Assembly: GCA_041591635.1 (NCBI GenBank)
Contig: JBFHRO010000027.1
Coordinates: 1 to 21,350, forward strand
Source of the DNA: JACKOD01 sp041591635
Lineage (GTDB): Bacteria; Pseudomonadota; Gammaproteobacteria; Pseudomonadales; Oleiphilaceae
Direction of reading: 5' to 3'
DNA: 21,350 nucleotides
Numbering within the stretch: position 1 is the first letter of the stretch; every line of letters begins with the position of its first letter. The notes under the pieces were generated by a model. The model ran no database searches, was not told the DNA's origin, and was given only the letters and a program-made list of their open reading frames with translations. Both the position numbers and the translations under genes were made by a program. Of this stretch, positions 1-7,115 are shown piece by piece.

Positions 1-1
1 G

Positions 2-139
2 CCGGCGGTCGATTCCCCCCAGCACCAGCGGCACGCGAGTGGCGGCCGCTTGCTCGCTGATGGCGCGTTCCCACCCCGGCCGAACCGGCGCCAGCGCCGG
101 GACCGCCGCTTCAGGCCACACGACCAACGCCGGGGCGGT
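2..139 (-). pseudogene. Apolipoprotein N-acyltransferase-like fragment (Lnt, carbon-nitrogen hydrolase fold)
   Basis: Reading the minus strand from about 139 to 2 gives a segment with the motif PALVVWPEAAVPAL, then an A-rich helix and VPLVLGGIDRR. This matches the stretch of Lnt around its catalytic glutamate (WPE-A-P followed by a hydrophobic strand and a G-hyphen-D turn); the Glu codon is at 110-112. Lnt transfers an acyl chain to the N-terminal cysteine of lipoproteins in the inner membrane. Only about 45 residues are present. The 3' side runs off the window, but the 5' side stops inside the domain at about 131-139, where sequence coding on the other strand begins. The frame stays open a little further upstream but without Lnt-like residues. 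It is either a rearranged remnant or a chimeric sequence end. The family call is from motif recognition only. Confidence 0.5.
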
Positions 140-305
140 GCAGGAAGTCTCCGAACACATCAGCCATCAGATGAAAGACTCGGAAACTATCCGCGACCAG
201 TTGCAGCGCCTGATGAATGATGCCAAAAATGCCATTTCGACCGCCGAAGAAGGGATCTCCCTTGGCAAGTCGCTGCAGGATCAGCTGAACAATCTACGCC
301 GCTAA
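3..305 (+). CDS. C-terminal tail of a chemoreceptor-like coiled-coil protein (partial)
   Basis: The frame is open from the left edge to the TAA at 303-305. From about residue AVQEVSEHI (135 onward) it reads as amphipathic helix, with a heptad-like pattern, many Q/E/D/K residues and the ending LQDQLNNLRR. This resembles the last helix of a methyl-accepting chemotaxis protein after the signalling hairpin. The part before about 135 is Pro/Ala/Gly/Ser-rich, has no helical pattern and lies antisense to an Lnt-like coding stretch, so it is probably not native protein. An internal GTG at 39 could act as a start but has no convincing ribosome site. A real gene end is supported by the stop and the hairpin at 318-350. 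The MCP assignment is tentative; another coiled-coil protein is possible. Confidence 0.4.
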   Translation, partial: RRSIPPSTSGTRVAAACSLMARSHPGRTGASAGTAASGHTTNAGAVQEVSEHISHQMKDSETIRDQLQRLMNDAKNAISTAEEGISLGKSLQDQLNNLRR

Positions 306-317
306 CTTTTCCCACCC

Positions 318-350
318 GTGGCAGGGAGCCCTGTTGGCTCAACCTGCCAC
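318..350. terminator. Hairpin between convergent genes
   Basis: GTGGCAGG-GAGCC, a CTGTT loop, then GGCTC-aa-CCTGCCAC: a 13-bp stem interrupted only by a two-base bulge. It sits exactly between the plus-strand stop at 305 and the minus-strand stop at 359-361. Neither side is followed by a T-run, so it is not a textbook intrinsic terminator. It may instead protect 3' ends or work with Rho. Confidence 0.55.
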
Positions 351-358
351 CGCCCGCC

Positions 359-1267
359 CTAACCACGCAAGGGCAACTGCGAACATTCCCGAACCGGTCG
401 GAAACTGCCCCTGAACGTCAGATAGTGCTCAACCACCTGGGCCGCTACCTCCAGCTGCGGGTAATGCCCAACACCTTCCAGGCGTACCAGATCCTGCTCC
501 GGCACCAGAACCCGGAACCGGTCTGCCATGGGCTGGCCCGAAACCGGATCGGCCGTACCATTGATGAAGCGCAAAGGAATACGGCTGCTCTGCAATGCGC
601 CAACCCAGCGATGCCGATGGCAGCGCCGCTCCTCCATATAGTGCATCAGACGGTGCACTACGCCCCGGCCATTGTTGTAATCGATCAAGGCCCAGAGCTG
701 TGCCAGCAGGGCATCGTCGGGCGCATGCCTGGCGCTGAACAGCAGGCGCATGTTGGTATCGAAGGTACGCCGACCAATAAATCGGCTGACCAGCCCGCCG
801 AAGGGCCCGGCCAGGAGTGTTTGCATCAGTAATGGCCGATGTGCTTCGGGAAACAAGGCACCGTTAAGAAAACAGACACTGTCGATGGCGAAGGGCAGCT
901 TGTGCTCCAGCTGGCGGGCCAGAAGCTCTTGCGCAACACTGTCGCCGTAGTCATGACACAGCAGATGACAGCGGCGCAACTTCAGCTCTCCCATCAAGGC
1001 TGTCACAAGATCCGCCTGGTCAAGAATACTGTAAGGATAACCACGCGGTTTGTCGGAAAAGCCAAACCCCAGCATATCGAGTGTCACCAGTTGATAGCGA
1101 CTGGCCAATGCCGGCCAAACCTGGTGCCAGTCCCAACTGGCGGTCGGAAACCCGTGCAACAACAAAAGCGGCACACCCTTGCCTTCCAGGCGGCAAAATA
1201 CGGCATGGCCACGATAACGCAACCACTTGGCGCCCTGCTGCCACAACTCCAATGTCATTCGATCCAT
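359..1267 (-). CDS. Alpha/beta hydrolase, MEST / haloalkane dehalogenase-epoxide hydrolase type
   Basis: A 302-residue cytosolic alpha/beta hydrolase. Visible motifs are the oxyanion-hole HGFP at 38-41, the nucleophile elbow CHDYGDS with Asp106 in the nucleophile position, a probable acid Asp240 in GTADPVSG and the catalytic His268 in GVGHYPQLE. An Asp nucleophile in H-D-Y-G is typical of the haloalkane dehalogenase/epoxide hydrolase branch, and HDYGDSVAQELL is especially like the eukaryotic MEST (PEG1) proteins and their bacterial relatives. The substrate cannot be read from the sequence. The start is placed at the ATG at 1267, preceded by GGGGA at about five bases. A TTG seven codons upstream (1288) would extend the frame but has no better ribosome site. 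The gene is monocistronic, convergent with the left fragment. The final 20 residues (RPVRECSQLPLRG end) look like a non-conserved tail. Confidence 0.85.
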   Translation of the reverse strand: MDRMTLELWQQGAKWLRYRGHAVFCRLEGKGVPLLLLHGFPTASWDWHQVWPALASRYQLVTLDMLGFGFSDKPRGYPYSILDQADLVTALMGELKLRRCHLLCHDYGDSVAQELLARQLEHKLPFAIDSVCFLNGALFPEAHRPLLMQTLLAGPFGGLVSRFIGRRTFDTNMRLLFSARHAPDDALLAQLWALIDYNNGRGVVHRLMHYMEERRCHRHRWVGALQSSRIPLRFINGTADPVSGQPMADRFRVLVPEQDLVRLEGVGHYPQLEVAAQVVEHYLTFRGSFRPVRECSQLPLRG

Positions 1268-1420
1268 AGATTCCCCGCAGACCTGCAACTATCCTGATGC
1301 CTGTCGCTTGTTATGATTCTTTACACAGGGCTTCGCCCCGCCTGACGGCGGCGCGCTCAAAAAAATAAAACACACAATTTCACATTTCCACCCGCCCGCC
1401 GCTTTTTGCCAGCCTGCCCT

Positions 1421-1446
1421 AACCTGCTGTTTTTAAACAAGAGGTT
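1421..1446. repeat. Nested perfect dyad, operator-like
   Basis: AACCT-gc-TGTTT-TT-AAACA-ag-AGGTT is symmetrical about position 1433.5, with two 5-bp arms on each side. It lies in the divergent region upstream of the hydrolase and the small ORF. The spaced, symmetrical arms suit a dimeric DNA-binding protein better than a terminator. No regulator can be named. Confidence 0.4.
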
Positions 1447-1573
1447 AAGGCGCCTCAAACCAGTCATTCAGTTGTGCATTTTTTGATCAACGTTGGCAGA
1501 CATTATGCATGGAATCCAGGTAGAGACAGAAATCCGTCTGATAAATAAAAGTAGCAGAGGCCAAGGTCGAGAC

Positions 1574-1600
1574 TCAAACTTTCTTGTACCTGGCCGATAA
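1574..1600 (+). promoter_or_regulatory. Sigma-28 (FliA) flagellar-class promoter
   Basis: TCAAACTT, then an 11-base spacer, then GCCGATAA. The -10 element equals the FliA consensus GCCGATAA at all eight bases and the spacing is the consensus 11. The -35 differs slightly from TAAAGTTT / TCAAG-type boxes. Transcription would start near 1607 and run into the small ORF at 1693, with a leader of about 85 bases. Confidence 0.7.
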
Positions 1601-1692
1601 CCTTCACAGGGAACGTGGAAAAATGCCCATAACCGCCGCACCGACGCCTATGTCCAGCGCGAGATCCGGTGTGGTATTTGGAGGTAAACGTT

Positions 1693-1863
1693 ATGCACTA
1701 TCAATGCGATGCCTACAGACTGATGCTCGAACATCTTTATTCTGAAAAGCTTAAACAGGCAGACCATGCCAAGCAATCGGCAATGAATCTCATGTATCTG
1801 GTCTTCAAGGCCGAAGCCGATGCGATCAATGCGGAGCTTCAAGCCTGCCATCTTCACCTCTAG
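1693..1863 (+). CDS. Small uncharacterised protein (56 aa), likely flagellar-regulon
   Basis: A 56-residue protein that I do not recognise. The ATG at 1693 has a strong GGAGGT ribosome site (1680-1685) seven bases upstream, which fixes this start over the in-frame codon at 1669. It has no signal peptide and no clear membrane segment. It is mostly helical, with the stretch HLYSEKLKQADHAKQSAMNL followed by a hydrophobic YLVFKAEADAINAEL helix, plus Cys5 and a Cys near the end (QACHLHL). It is soluble, probably helical-hairpin in form. The sigma-28-type promoter at 1574-1600 implies expression with late flagellar and chemotaxis genes, so a motility-linked adaptor or regulator role is an inference. 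The stop is followed by two hairpins, consistent with a single-gene unit. The antisense frame over the same bases looks like a shadow. Confidence 0.65.
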   Translation: MHYQCDAYRLMLEHLYSEKLKQADHAKQSAMNLMYLVFKAEADAINAELQACHLHL

Positions 1864-1879
1864 TAACCCCTCGTCGCCT

Positions 1880-1899
1880 GCAGGGCAATCAGGCCCTGC
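1880..1899 (+). terminator. Hairpin after the small ORF
   Basis: GCAGGGC-aatcag-GCCCTGC is a perfect 7-bp stem with a 6-base loop, 17 bases after the stop of the 56-residue protein. The following bases are CTCAAGGG, so there is no U-tract. It probably marks the 3' end of that transcript. Confidence 0.45.
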
Positions 1900-1908
1900 C
1901 TCAAGGGT

Positions 1909-1938
1909 CTGCAGACTACGTCCAACGTAGCTCTGCAG
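1909..1938. repeat. Second inverted repeat upstream of folE
   Basis: CTGCAG-a-CTACGT-cca-ACGTAG-ct-CTGCAG: two 6-bp arms pair on each side of a 3-base loop, with a small internal asymmetry. It could extend the terminator region of the preceding gene or act in the folE upstream region. Confidence 0.4.
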
Positions 1939-1982
1939 GCCGAAAATCGACTAAAGGCCGTCGGTGGCCGGCTTTGTTTGTG

Positions 1983-2011
1983 TTGGGCAACCCGCGCAAA
2001 GTCTGTTAAAT
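1983..2011 (+). promoter_or_regulatory. Probable sigma-70 promoter of the folE operon
   Basis: TTGGGC (-35), a 17-base spacer and TTAAAT (-10), about 65 bases before the folE ATG. Spacing is ideal and the boxes match moderately. It is the best sigma-70-like pair seen between the hairpins and folE. Confidence 0.4.
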
Positions 2012-2076
2012 TCCCTCGAATTCAACCAATAATGGTTGCTCCGATTTTGATCTCTTAATTCTGGAACCCCCCGCCC

Positions 2077-2634
2077 ATGATTGCAGCGCTGGAAAAAAGC
2101 TACCACGACATACTCACCAGCATTGGCGAAAATCCCGCCCGTGAAGGCTTGTCAGACACACCATTACGAGCCGCCAAGGCACTCGAGTTCCTGACCCAGG
2201 GCTATCGTCAGGATCTGGATACCGTCATTAACGGTGCCATTTTCGAATCCGACAATGATGAAATGGTCATAGTGCGGGACATCGAACTCTATTCACTGTG
2301 CGAGCATCATTTGCTGCCATTCATAGGTAAATGTCACATCGCCTATCTGCCCAACGGCAAGGTGCTGGGATTGTCGAAATTTGCCCGCATCATCGACATG
2401 TTTGCACGGCGCCTGCAAATCCAGGAGAACCTCACGCTTCAGATTGCCCAGGCGATTCAGGAGGTCACAGGCGCACGCGGCGTGGGCGTGGTGGTAGAAG
2501 CCAAGCACATGTGCATGATGATGCGCGGCGTTGAAAAGCAGAACTCCGTCATGACCTCGTCCGTCATGCTCGGTGCCATGCGCAACTCTGCCGCCACCCG
2601 CAGCGAATTTCTGACCCTGATTGGCAAACGCTAG
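2077..2634 (+). CDS. folE: GTP cyclohydrolase I (FolE, type IA)
   Basis: A cytosolic enzyme that opens the GTP imidazole ring and forms 7,8-dihydroneopterin triphosphate, the first step of folate and other pterin synthesis. The 185-residue chain is full length for bacterial FolE (some enzymes carry a longer N-terminus). The zinc ligands are visible as C75 and H78 in SLCEHHLLPF and C146 in HMCMMMRG. GENPAREGLSDTPLRAAKA, GLSKFARI and a TRSEFLTLI end are further family signatures. The ATG at 2077 has only a weak upstream purine stretch (GGAA). folX begins 21 bp downstream, so the two are probably cotranscribed. The pairing with FolX rather than with folate genes points to the tetrahydromonapterin branch, known in pseudomonads and E. 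coli. Confidence 0.96.
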   Translation: MIAALEKSYHDILTSIGENPAREGLSDTPLRAAKALEFLTQGYRQDLDTVINGAIFESDNDEMVIVRDIELYSLCEHHLLPFIGKCHIAYLPNGKVLGLSKFARIIDMFARRLQIQENLTLQIAQAIQEVTGARGVGVVVEAKHMCMMMRGVEKQNSVMTSSVMLGAMRNSAATRSEFLTLIGKR

Positions 2635-2655
2635 CCAAGTAACCGGAGGTACCGC

Positions 2656-3066
2656 ATGCAACCGATGGACTCACCCAAGGATCCCGGTGTCAAGATTCAT
2701 CCGCAGGCAGTCATTCGCATCAAGGGCCTGCGTTTGCGTACCTATATCGGTATCAAGGACGAAGAAATCCGTAACCGTCAGGATGTCGTTATCCATGCAG
2801 AGATTCGCTACGATGCCTGCGGTGTGGCCGACAGCAACCAAATCGAGCAGGCGCTGAACTATCGCACCATTACCAAAGCCATCATCAAGCACGTCGAGAA
2901 TGAACGTTTTGCCCTTCTGGAGCGCCTGACCCAGGATGTGCTGACGCTTATCATGAGCTTTGAGGCCGTTCAGGAAGCCCGCGTTGAAATCGACAAGCCC
3001 CATGCCTTGCGGTATACAGATTCGGTATCCATCACCCTTTGCGGCACCCGTCAACACCAGGAATGA
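2656..3066 (+). CDS. folX: Dihydroneopterin triphosphate 2'-epimerase (FolX)
   Basis: A member of the tunnelling-fold FolB/FolX family. It epimerises dihydroneopterin triphosphate to dihydromonapterin triphosphate in the cytosol. The 136-residue sequence is closer to E. coli FolX than to the aldolase FolB: IRIKGLRLRTYIGIKDEEI, NRQDVVI, ALNYRTITKAIIKHVEN, FALLERLTQDVL and EIDKPHALRYTDSVS all read as FolX signature stretches. The start at 2656 has GGAGG nine bases upstream; the ATG at 2665 is a less likely alternative. About 16 residues precede the conserved core, a slightly long N-terminus. It follows folE by 21 bp and the next gene starts 4 bp after its stop, so a three-gene operon is likely. 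No folM reductase gene is seen in the window, although it is expected for the pathway. Confidence 0.93.
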   Translation: MQPMDSPKDPGVKIHPQAVIRIKGLRLRTYIGIKDEEIRNRQDVVIHAEIRYDACGVADSNQIEQALNYRTITKAIIKHVENERFALLERLTQDVLTLIMSFEAVQEARVEIDKPHALRYTDSVSITLCGTRQHQE

Positions 3067-3070
3067 CTCT

Positions 3071-3484
3071 ATGCATTATTCCGATGCTTTTCTCGCTGAC
3101 ACCCTGCGCCAGGCAAAAACCATCGCCTTGGTCGGCGCCAGCGACAAACCCGAGCGTCCAAGCCACTATGTTATGGCCTTTTTGCAAACCCGCGGCTATC
3201 GCGTATTGCCGGTCAACCCCCGGCTGGCGGGACAGCAGATCCTGGGCGAACCTGTCTACGCCAGACTCGAAGACATTCCCGTTGCCTTTGACATGCTTGA
3301 ACTCTTTATCGGCAGTGACAAGGTCATGCCCTTTGTCGAAAGTGCGATTCACCTCAAAGCAACAACCATCTGGATGCAGGTAGGGGTGGTCAACGAAGAA
3401 GCCGCCAGGATCGCAACCGCCGCCGGATTGCGTGTGATCATGGATCGCTGCCCGAAAGAAGAAATCCCGCGACTGGGGCTGTAA
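3071..3484 (+). CDS. yccU: CoA-binding domain protein, YccU family
   Basis: A 137-residue single-domain Rossmann-fold protein of the CoA_binding family, related to the N-terminal domain of succinyl-CoA synthetase alpha. Its cellular function is not settled. It is very like E. coli YccU: TIALVGASDKPERPSHYVM, GYRVLPVNPRLAGQQILG, IWMQVGVVNEEAA and the C-terminal VIMDRCPKEEIPRLGL. The ATG at 3071 lies 4 bp after the folX stop and has AGGA eight bases upstream, inside the end of folX, which suggests translational coupling. A longer frame from 2960 overlaps folX and is not needed. It is probably the last gene of the folE-folX unit. Membership of a pterin operon is notable, but no link between CoA binding and pterins can be inferred from this alone. 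Confidence 0.9.
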   Translation: MHYSDAFLADTLRQAKTIALVGASDKPERPSHYVMAFLQTRGYRVLPVNPRLAGQQILGEPVYARLEDIPVAFDMLELFIGSDKVMPFVESAIHLKATTIWMQVGVVNEEAARIATAAGLRVIMDRCPKEEIPRLGL

Positions 3485-3544
3485 GCGATACGCGGATCAA
3501 AACGGCCATTCTCGACAAACTACCGAGGCAGCCCAATCCGCTGC

Positions 3545-3550
3545 TACACT
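3545..3550 (+). promoter_or_regulatory. Possible -10 box upstream of the large hybrid kinase
   Basis: TACACT lies in the 190-bp gap between the CoA-binding gene and the hybrid kinase. No good -35 is found at 16-18 bases upstream, so this is weak support for an independent promoter. Confidence 0.2.
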
Positions 3551-3674
3551 GACAAGACCCTCTGGCGCCTGCGTCAGAGAAGCAGGTGTTGTCATTCACA
3601 GTGCGTTTTGCATCGTGAGCCCCGATTGATGGCACCTTCGGCCACGCGCTAACCCTTGCGAAGATTGCTGTCGA

Positions 3675-6600
3675 ATGAAGGTCAGAGAAAACTCGCTGTT
3701 GCTGGTGACCCTGGTACTGGTCGCCATTCTCTCGCTGGTAGCCCTGTTTGCAGGCCGGCAAATCGAGGATTTGCAACGCAAAAATTCCGGCGACGTGCTC
3801 AAGACCATTGCCCAGACAGTGCACCGGGGCGTCATCACCTGGTCTGAAGAAAAGCAAAGTGCCCTGCGCAACGCCAGCAAAGCGCAAAGCCTTCGGGAAG
3901 TCACTCAAGAGCTGCTCGAGCAGCGGCCACCATCGCCCCGGGACGTCAACCCCAGTATCAATGCCAGCCTGCAAAGCTGGTTCTTTTCGCGCCTGGACAG
4001 CCCGGAAATCATCGAGTATGAAATCGTTGATCTGGAACTGGCAACGCTCTTCAGCCATAACCAGGAGCGCACCGGACAGGCGGCCAGTCTGTTGGCCTCC
4101 CACCCCTTGCTGCCGCTCGTACACAGTGGGCAAACCCTGATTTCGACACCCAATACAACGCATGTCACCCAAGGCGTGGTGATGCTGGGCGTCACGCCGA
4201 TTCGAAACGAGCAAGCCCGGATTATCGCGCTCCTGGTGGTGTTCTTTGATCCCCTGCAAAGCCTCGATGCCATCTTCCGCCAAGGCCGGATTGGGCAAAC
4301 CGGCGCAACCTTTGCCTTTGATGCCCAAGGCCGGTTGCTGATTCACAAACATCTGACCCCCACACCGCCCGCGGTTGAAGCCAAAGTGTCCTTCGCACAA
4401 GGAAACCAAAGTGGCAGCAACGTGAACGGCTACACCAACTACCTGGGCAAGAGCGTGATCGGCGCCTGGCTATGGGATGAAAGCCTGAATATCGGCATTG
4501 CCACCGAGATCGAGCGTGCCGAGATCTTTGCCGATCTTTATAAAGCCCGGCGCCTGACCTTGTTGATCACGGTGACCGGCATGACGCTGCTGCTGGTGCT
4601 TTTTGGCGTGTATTACCGCAGCCGCGCCCGTCTTCATGCGCTGTCGCGAGAACTGGTTATCAAGCAGGAGCGGCTGTCTCTGGCTCTGCAGGCGACTCGC
4701 GATGGCTTGTGGGACTGGAGCCCGGCGACCGGCGAAGTCTATTTCAGCCCCCGCTTTCTCGAATTGCTGGGGTTTTCAGCCGAGGCTAGCAAGACACTGC
4801 CGGGATCGCGCACCATGGATATTCTGCTTTCGCGCCTGCACCCGGAAGACAAACCCGACCTGATCGACCGCATCGTGTTCGAAGCCTCTCGCCACCAGAG
4901 CTTTTGCCTGCAATCGCGGGTGCGGGTCGAAGGCAAGGGCTATCGCTGGTTTGAAACCCGCGGTAAATCGGTCACCCTCAGCGGCAGCAACGAAACCCAT
5001 CGCATTGTGGGTGTGATCAGCGATATTCACGAGCGGGTACAAGCCACGGAACAACTGCGCCTGCTCAACGAACAGCTCGAAGAACAGGTAAATGATCGTA
5101 CCCGGGCGCTGCACAAGAGCCATCAGGACCTGTCGCTGATTCTCGAAAACACCGCCGAAGGCATTGTCGTGATTGATGCCGATGCCAACATCAGCTTTGC
5201 CAACCGTGCGGCGATTGAAATGACCGGGTTTTCACTGCAGGAGATGCAGGGGCAATCCTGCCACAGGCTGCTGCAGCATCACCATGCCAACGGTGCCCTG
5301 TACCCGGAAGAAGCCTCGCAGATCAACCAGGCCCTGCGCAGCGGCAGGCCCAAAAGCGTCAACAGCGAAATTTTCTGGCGCCGGGACGGCCGGCCTTTTC
5401 CGGTGGAATACAGCATCACGCCGTTTCGGGACGAATCCGAGGATGGCGCCGTCATTCCCGGTGCTGTCATTGTGTTTCGCGATATCGCCCTGCAAAAGCA
5501 GGTTGCCCTGGCCCATCAGCAGGCCCGGGAAGCCGCCGAGAAAGCCAATCGCGCCAAGAGCCAGTTTTTGGCCAATATGAGCCATGAAATCCGCACCCCG
5601 ATGAACGCCATCATCGGCATGACCCAACTGTGCCTCAACGGCGAGCTCAGTGCGTCGCAACGCCGCTACATGCAGAACGTCAAAATCGCTTCTCGCTCTT
5701 TGCTTAACGTCATCAACGATATTCTGGATTTCTCCAAGATCGAGGCCGGCAAATTACAGCTGGAAAACGCCCCCTTTTCACTCCCCGAGTTACTGCACGA
5801 TGTAAGTACCGTCACGGGTTTTGAAGCCTATCAGAAAGGCGTGCGCTTTCTGGTCGAACTGGGGGCGGGCATTCCCGAGGTTATAGAAGGCGATCTGTTG
5901 CGGCTCAACCAGATTTTGACGAATTTGTGTTCAAACGCCGTCAAGTTCACCGATCAGGGCGAAATCCTGCTTAAGGTTCAACTGGCGCTGCTGAATCAAA
6001 ACGAGGTTGTGCTCATGTTTCAGATTCGTGACACAGGTATCGGCATGAATGAAGATCAGCAGGCCGTTGTTTTCGAGGCCTTTTCCCAGGCCGATGGCAC
6101 CACCACCCGACGCTTTGGTGGCACGGGACTGGGACTTTCCATCTGTCGGCGTCTGATCGAAATGATGTCGGGCAAGATCACCCTGGCCAGCGAACCTGGC
6201 AAAGGCAGCCTTTTCCAGTTCACTGTCAGCCTCCAGGCATGTGACAGCCATCAGGACTCACCGCCGCTGCCGGCGCTGCGTCTGTCAACGGTAGCCGTCA
6301 TCAGCGACCACCTGCCCACCCGACAAAATGTCGCTCACTGGCTCATGGGCCTGGAAATCGCCACGCGCCTGTTTGATTCCCATGAGCCGCTACCCACACA
6401 GGCGCAAGTCGATCTGGTGCTGATAGATGTCTGCGACCTGACATCCGGCAGTTGGCATCATGCCAGCATCAAGGCGCTGGCGGATGCGGGCATGCCCCTC
6501 ATGCTGCTTCTTCCTCCGGGCCGGTCAGTGCTCGAAGACAGCGCTATTGCGGGCCTGGTCATGCCCGTCACTTCGCTTTCACGCCTGCATGCAGCCCTGG

Positions 6601-7094
6601 CGCAGGTCAGCGGTATCGAGCTTGCCGGAAAAATGCCGGAGGCGGCCACAGAAGCTGCCTCATCGCATTTCGCTTCCCATACATCGCCGGACAACCTTGA
6701 TCTGTCCGGCCGTCACATTCTGGTTGTTGAAGACAACGCCCTTAATCAGGAGCTGGTGATCGCGCTGCTGGCCGACACCCAAGCCCAGGTTACACTGGCG
6801 GAAAACGGCGCCAAGGCGCTGACATGGCTCGAAGCACATGACGTGGATGTGATTCTGATGGACGTACAAATGCCGGTGATGGATGGCTTTACCGCCACGC
6901 GCAAACTGCGCACGCTGGAGCGTCACGCCAATACTCCCGTCATTGCCCTCACCGCCAACGCCCGCCCCTCTGATCGGGCCGACTGTCTGGGCGCGGGGAT
7001 GAATGACTACCTGTCAAAACCCCTGGATCCGGCAACCCTGTTCGCAAAACTCGACCTGTGGGTATTGCAACTGACGGCGAACGATACGCCATAA
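3675..7094 (+). CDS. Membrane-bound hybrid histidine kinase (dCache-like, PAS-PAS, HK, degenerate and intact receivers)
   Basis: 1139 residues. In order: TM1 (about 8-27); a large periplasmic sensor (about 30-290), ending in GYTNYLGKSVIGAWLWDE as in dCache domains; TM2 (about 294-314); PAS with PAC (about 335-455, DGLWDW, LHPED); a short coiled coil; a second PAS (about 485-605); HisKA with His637 in NMSHEIRTPMNAI; HATPase with NLCSNAVKFT, DTGIGM, FEAFSQAD and GGTGLGLS. Next is a receiver-like domain (about 868-985) with a possible acceptor Asp918 but Met963 where the conserved Lys should be. A complete receiver (about 1012-1130) follows, with Asp1063 and Lys1115. It senses an unknown periplasmic ligand and autophosphorylates. 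No Hpt or response regulator gene is adjacent, so its output partner lies elsewhere. The ATG at 3675 has AAGATTG-type weak spacing only, but TM1 begins immediately after it, supporting this start. Confidence 0.9.
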   Translation: MKVRENSLLLVTLVLVAILSLVALFAGRQIEDLQRKNSGDVLKTIAQTVHRGVITWSEEKQSALRNASKAQSLREVTQELLEQRPPSPRDVNPSINASLQSWFFSRLDSPEIIEYEIVDLELATLFSHNQERTGQAASLLASHPLLPLVHSGQTLISTPNTTHVTQGVVMLGVTPIRNEQARIIALLVVFFDPLQSLDAIFRQGRIGQTGATFAFDAQGRLLIHKHLTPTPPAVEAKVSFAQGNQSGSNVNGYTNYLGKSVIGAWLWDESLNIGIATEIERAEIFADLYKARRLTLLITVTGMTLLLVLFGVYYRSRARLHALSRELVIKQERLSLALQATRDGLWDWSPATGEVYFSPRFLELLGFSAEASKTLPGSRTMDILLSRLHPEDKPDLIDRIVFEASRHQSFCLQSRVRVEGKGYRWFETRGKSVTLSGSNETHRIVGVISDIHERVQATEQLRLLNEQLEEQVNDRTRALHKSHQDLSLILENTAEGIVVIDADANISFANRAAIEMTGFSLQEMQGQSCHRLLQHHHANGALYPEEASQINQALRSGRPKSVNSEIFWRRDGRPFPVEYSITPFRDESEDGAVIPGAVIVFRDIALQKQVALAHQQAREAAEKANRAKSQFLANMSHEIRTPMNAIIGMTQLCLNGELSASQRRYMQNVKIASRSLLNVINDILDFSKIEAGKLQLENAPFSLPELLHDVSTVTGFEAYQKGVRFLVELGAGIPEVIEGDLLRLNQILTNLCSNAVKFTDQGEILLKVQLALLNQNEVVLMFQIRDTGIGMNEDQQAVVFEAFSQADGTTTRRFGGTGLGLSICRRLIEMMSGKITLASEPGKGSLFQFTVSLQACDSHQDSPPLPALRLSTVAVISDHLPTRQNVAHWLMGLEIATRLFDSHEPLPTQAQVDLVLIDVCDLTSGSWHHASIKALADAGMPLMLLLPPGRSVLEDSAIAGLVMPVTSLSRLHAALAQVSGIELAGKMPEAATEAASSHFASHTSPDNLDLSGRHILVVEDNALNQELVIALLADTQAQVTLAENGAKALTWLEAHDVDVILMDVQMPVMDGFTATRKLRTLERHANTPVIALTANARPSDRADCLGAGMNDYLSKPLDPATLFAKLDLWVLQLTANDTP

Positions 7095-7115
7095 CTCGGT
7101 GGCTGTGGCACTGGA

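Larger units (their letters stand above)
1268..1692. other. Long divergent intergenic region
   Basis: This 425-bp region separates the hydrolase (-) from the small ORF at 1693 (+). It is more AT-rich than the flanking genes. It holds a GGGC-TTCG-CCCC mini-hairpin near 1328, a nested dyad at 1421-1446, and a sigma-28 promoter match at 1574-1600. A 40-codon frame (1623-1745) overlaps the start of the next gene but has a poor ribosome site. I see no RNA gene of known type here. Confidence 0.6.

Noticed and set aside
1623..1745. 40-codon frame starting MPITAAPTPM, in the leader of the 56-residue ORF
   Set aside because: The ribosome site is weak, it overlaps the much better GGAGGT-ATG at 1693 in another frame, and its composition is not protein-like at the end.
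3438..4409. Long minus-strand frame (323 aa) under the hybrid kinase
   Set aside because: It is an antisense shadow of a clearly coding gene, without motifs or a ribosome site.
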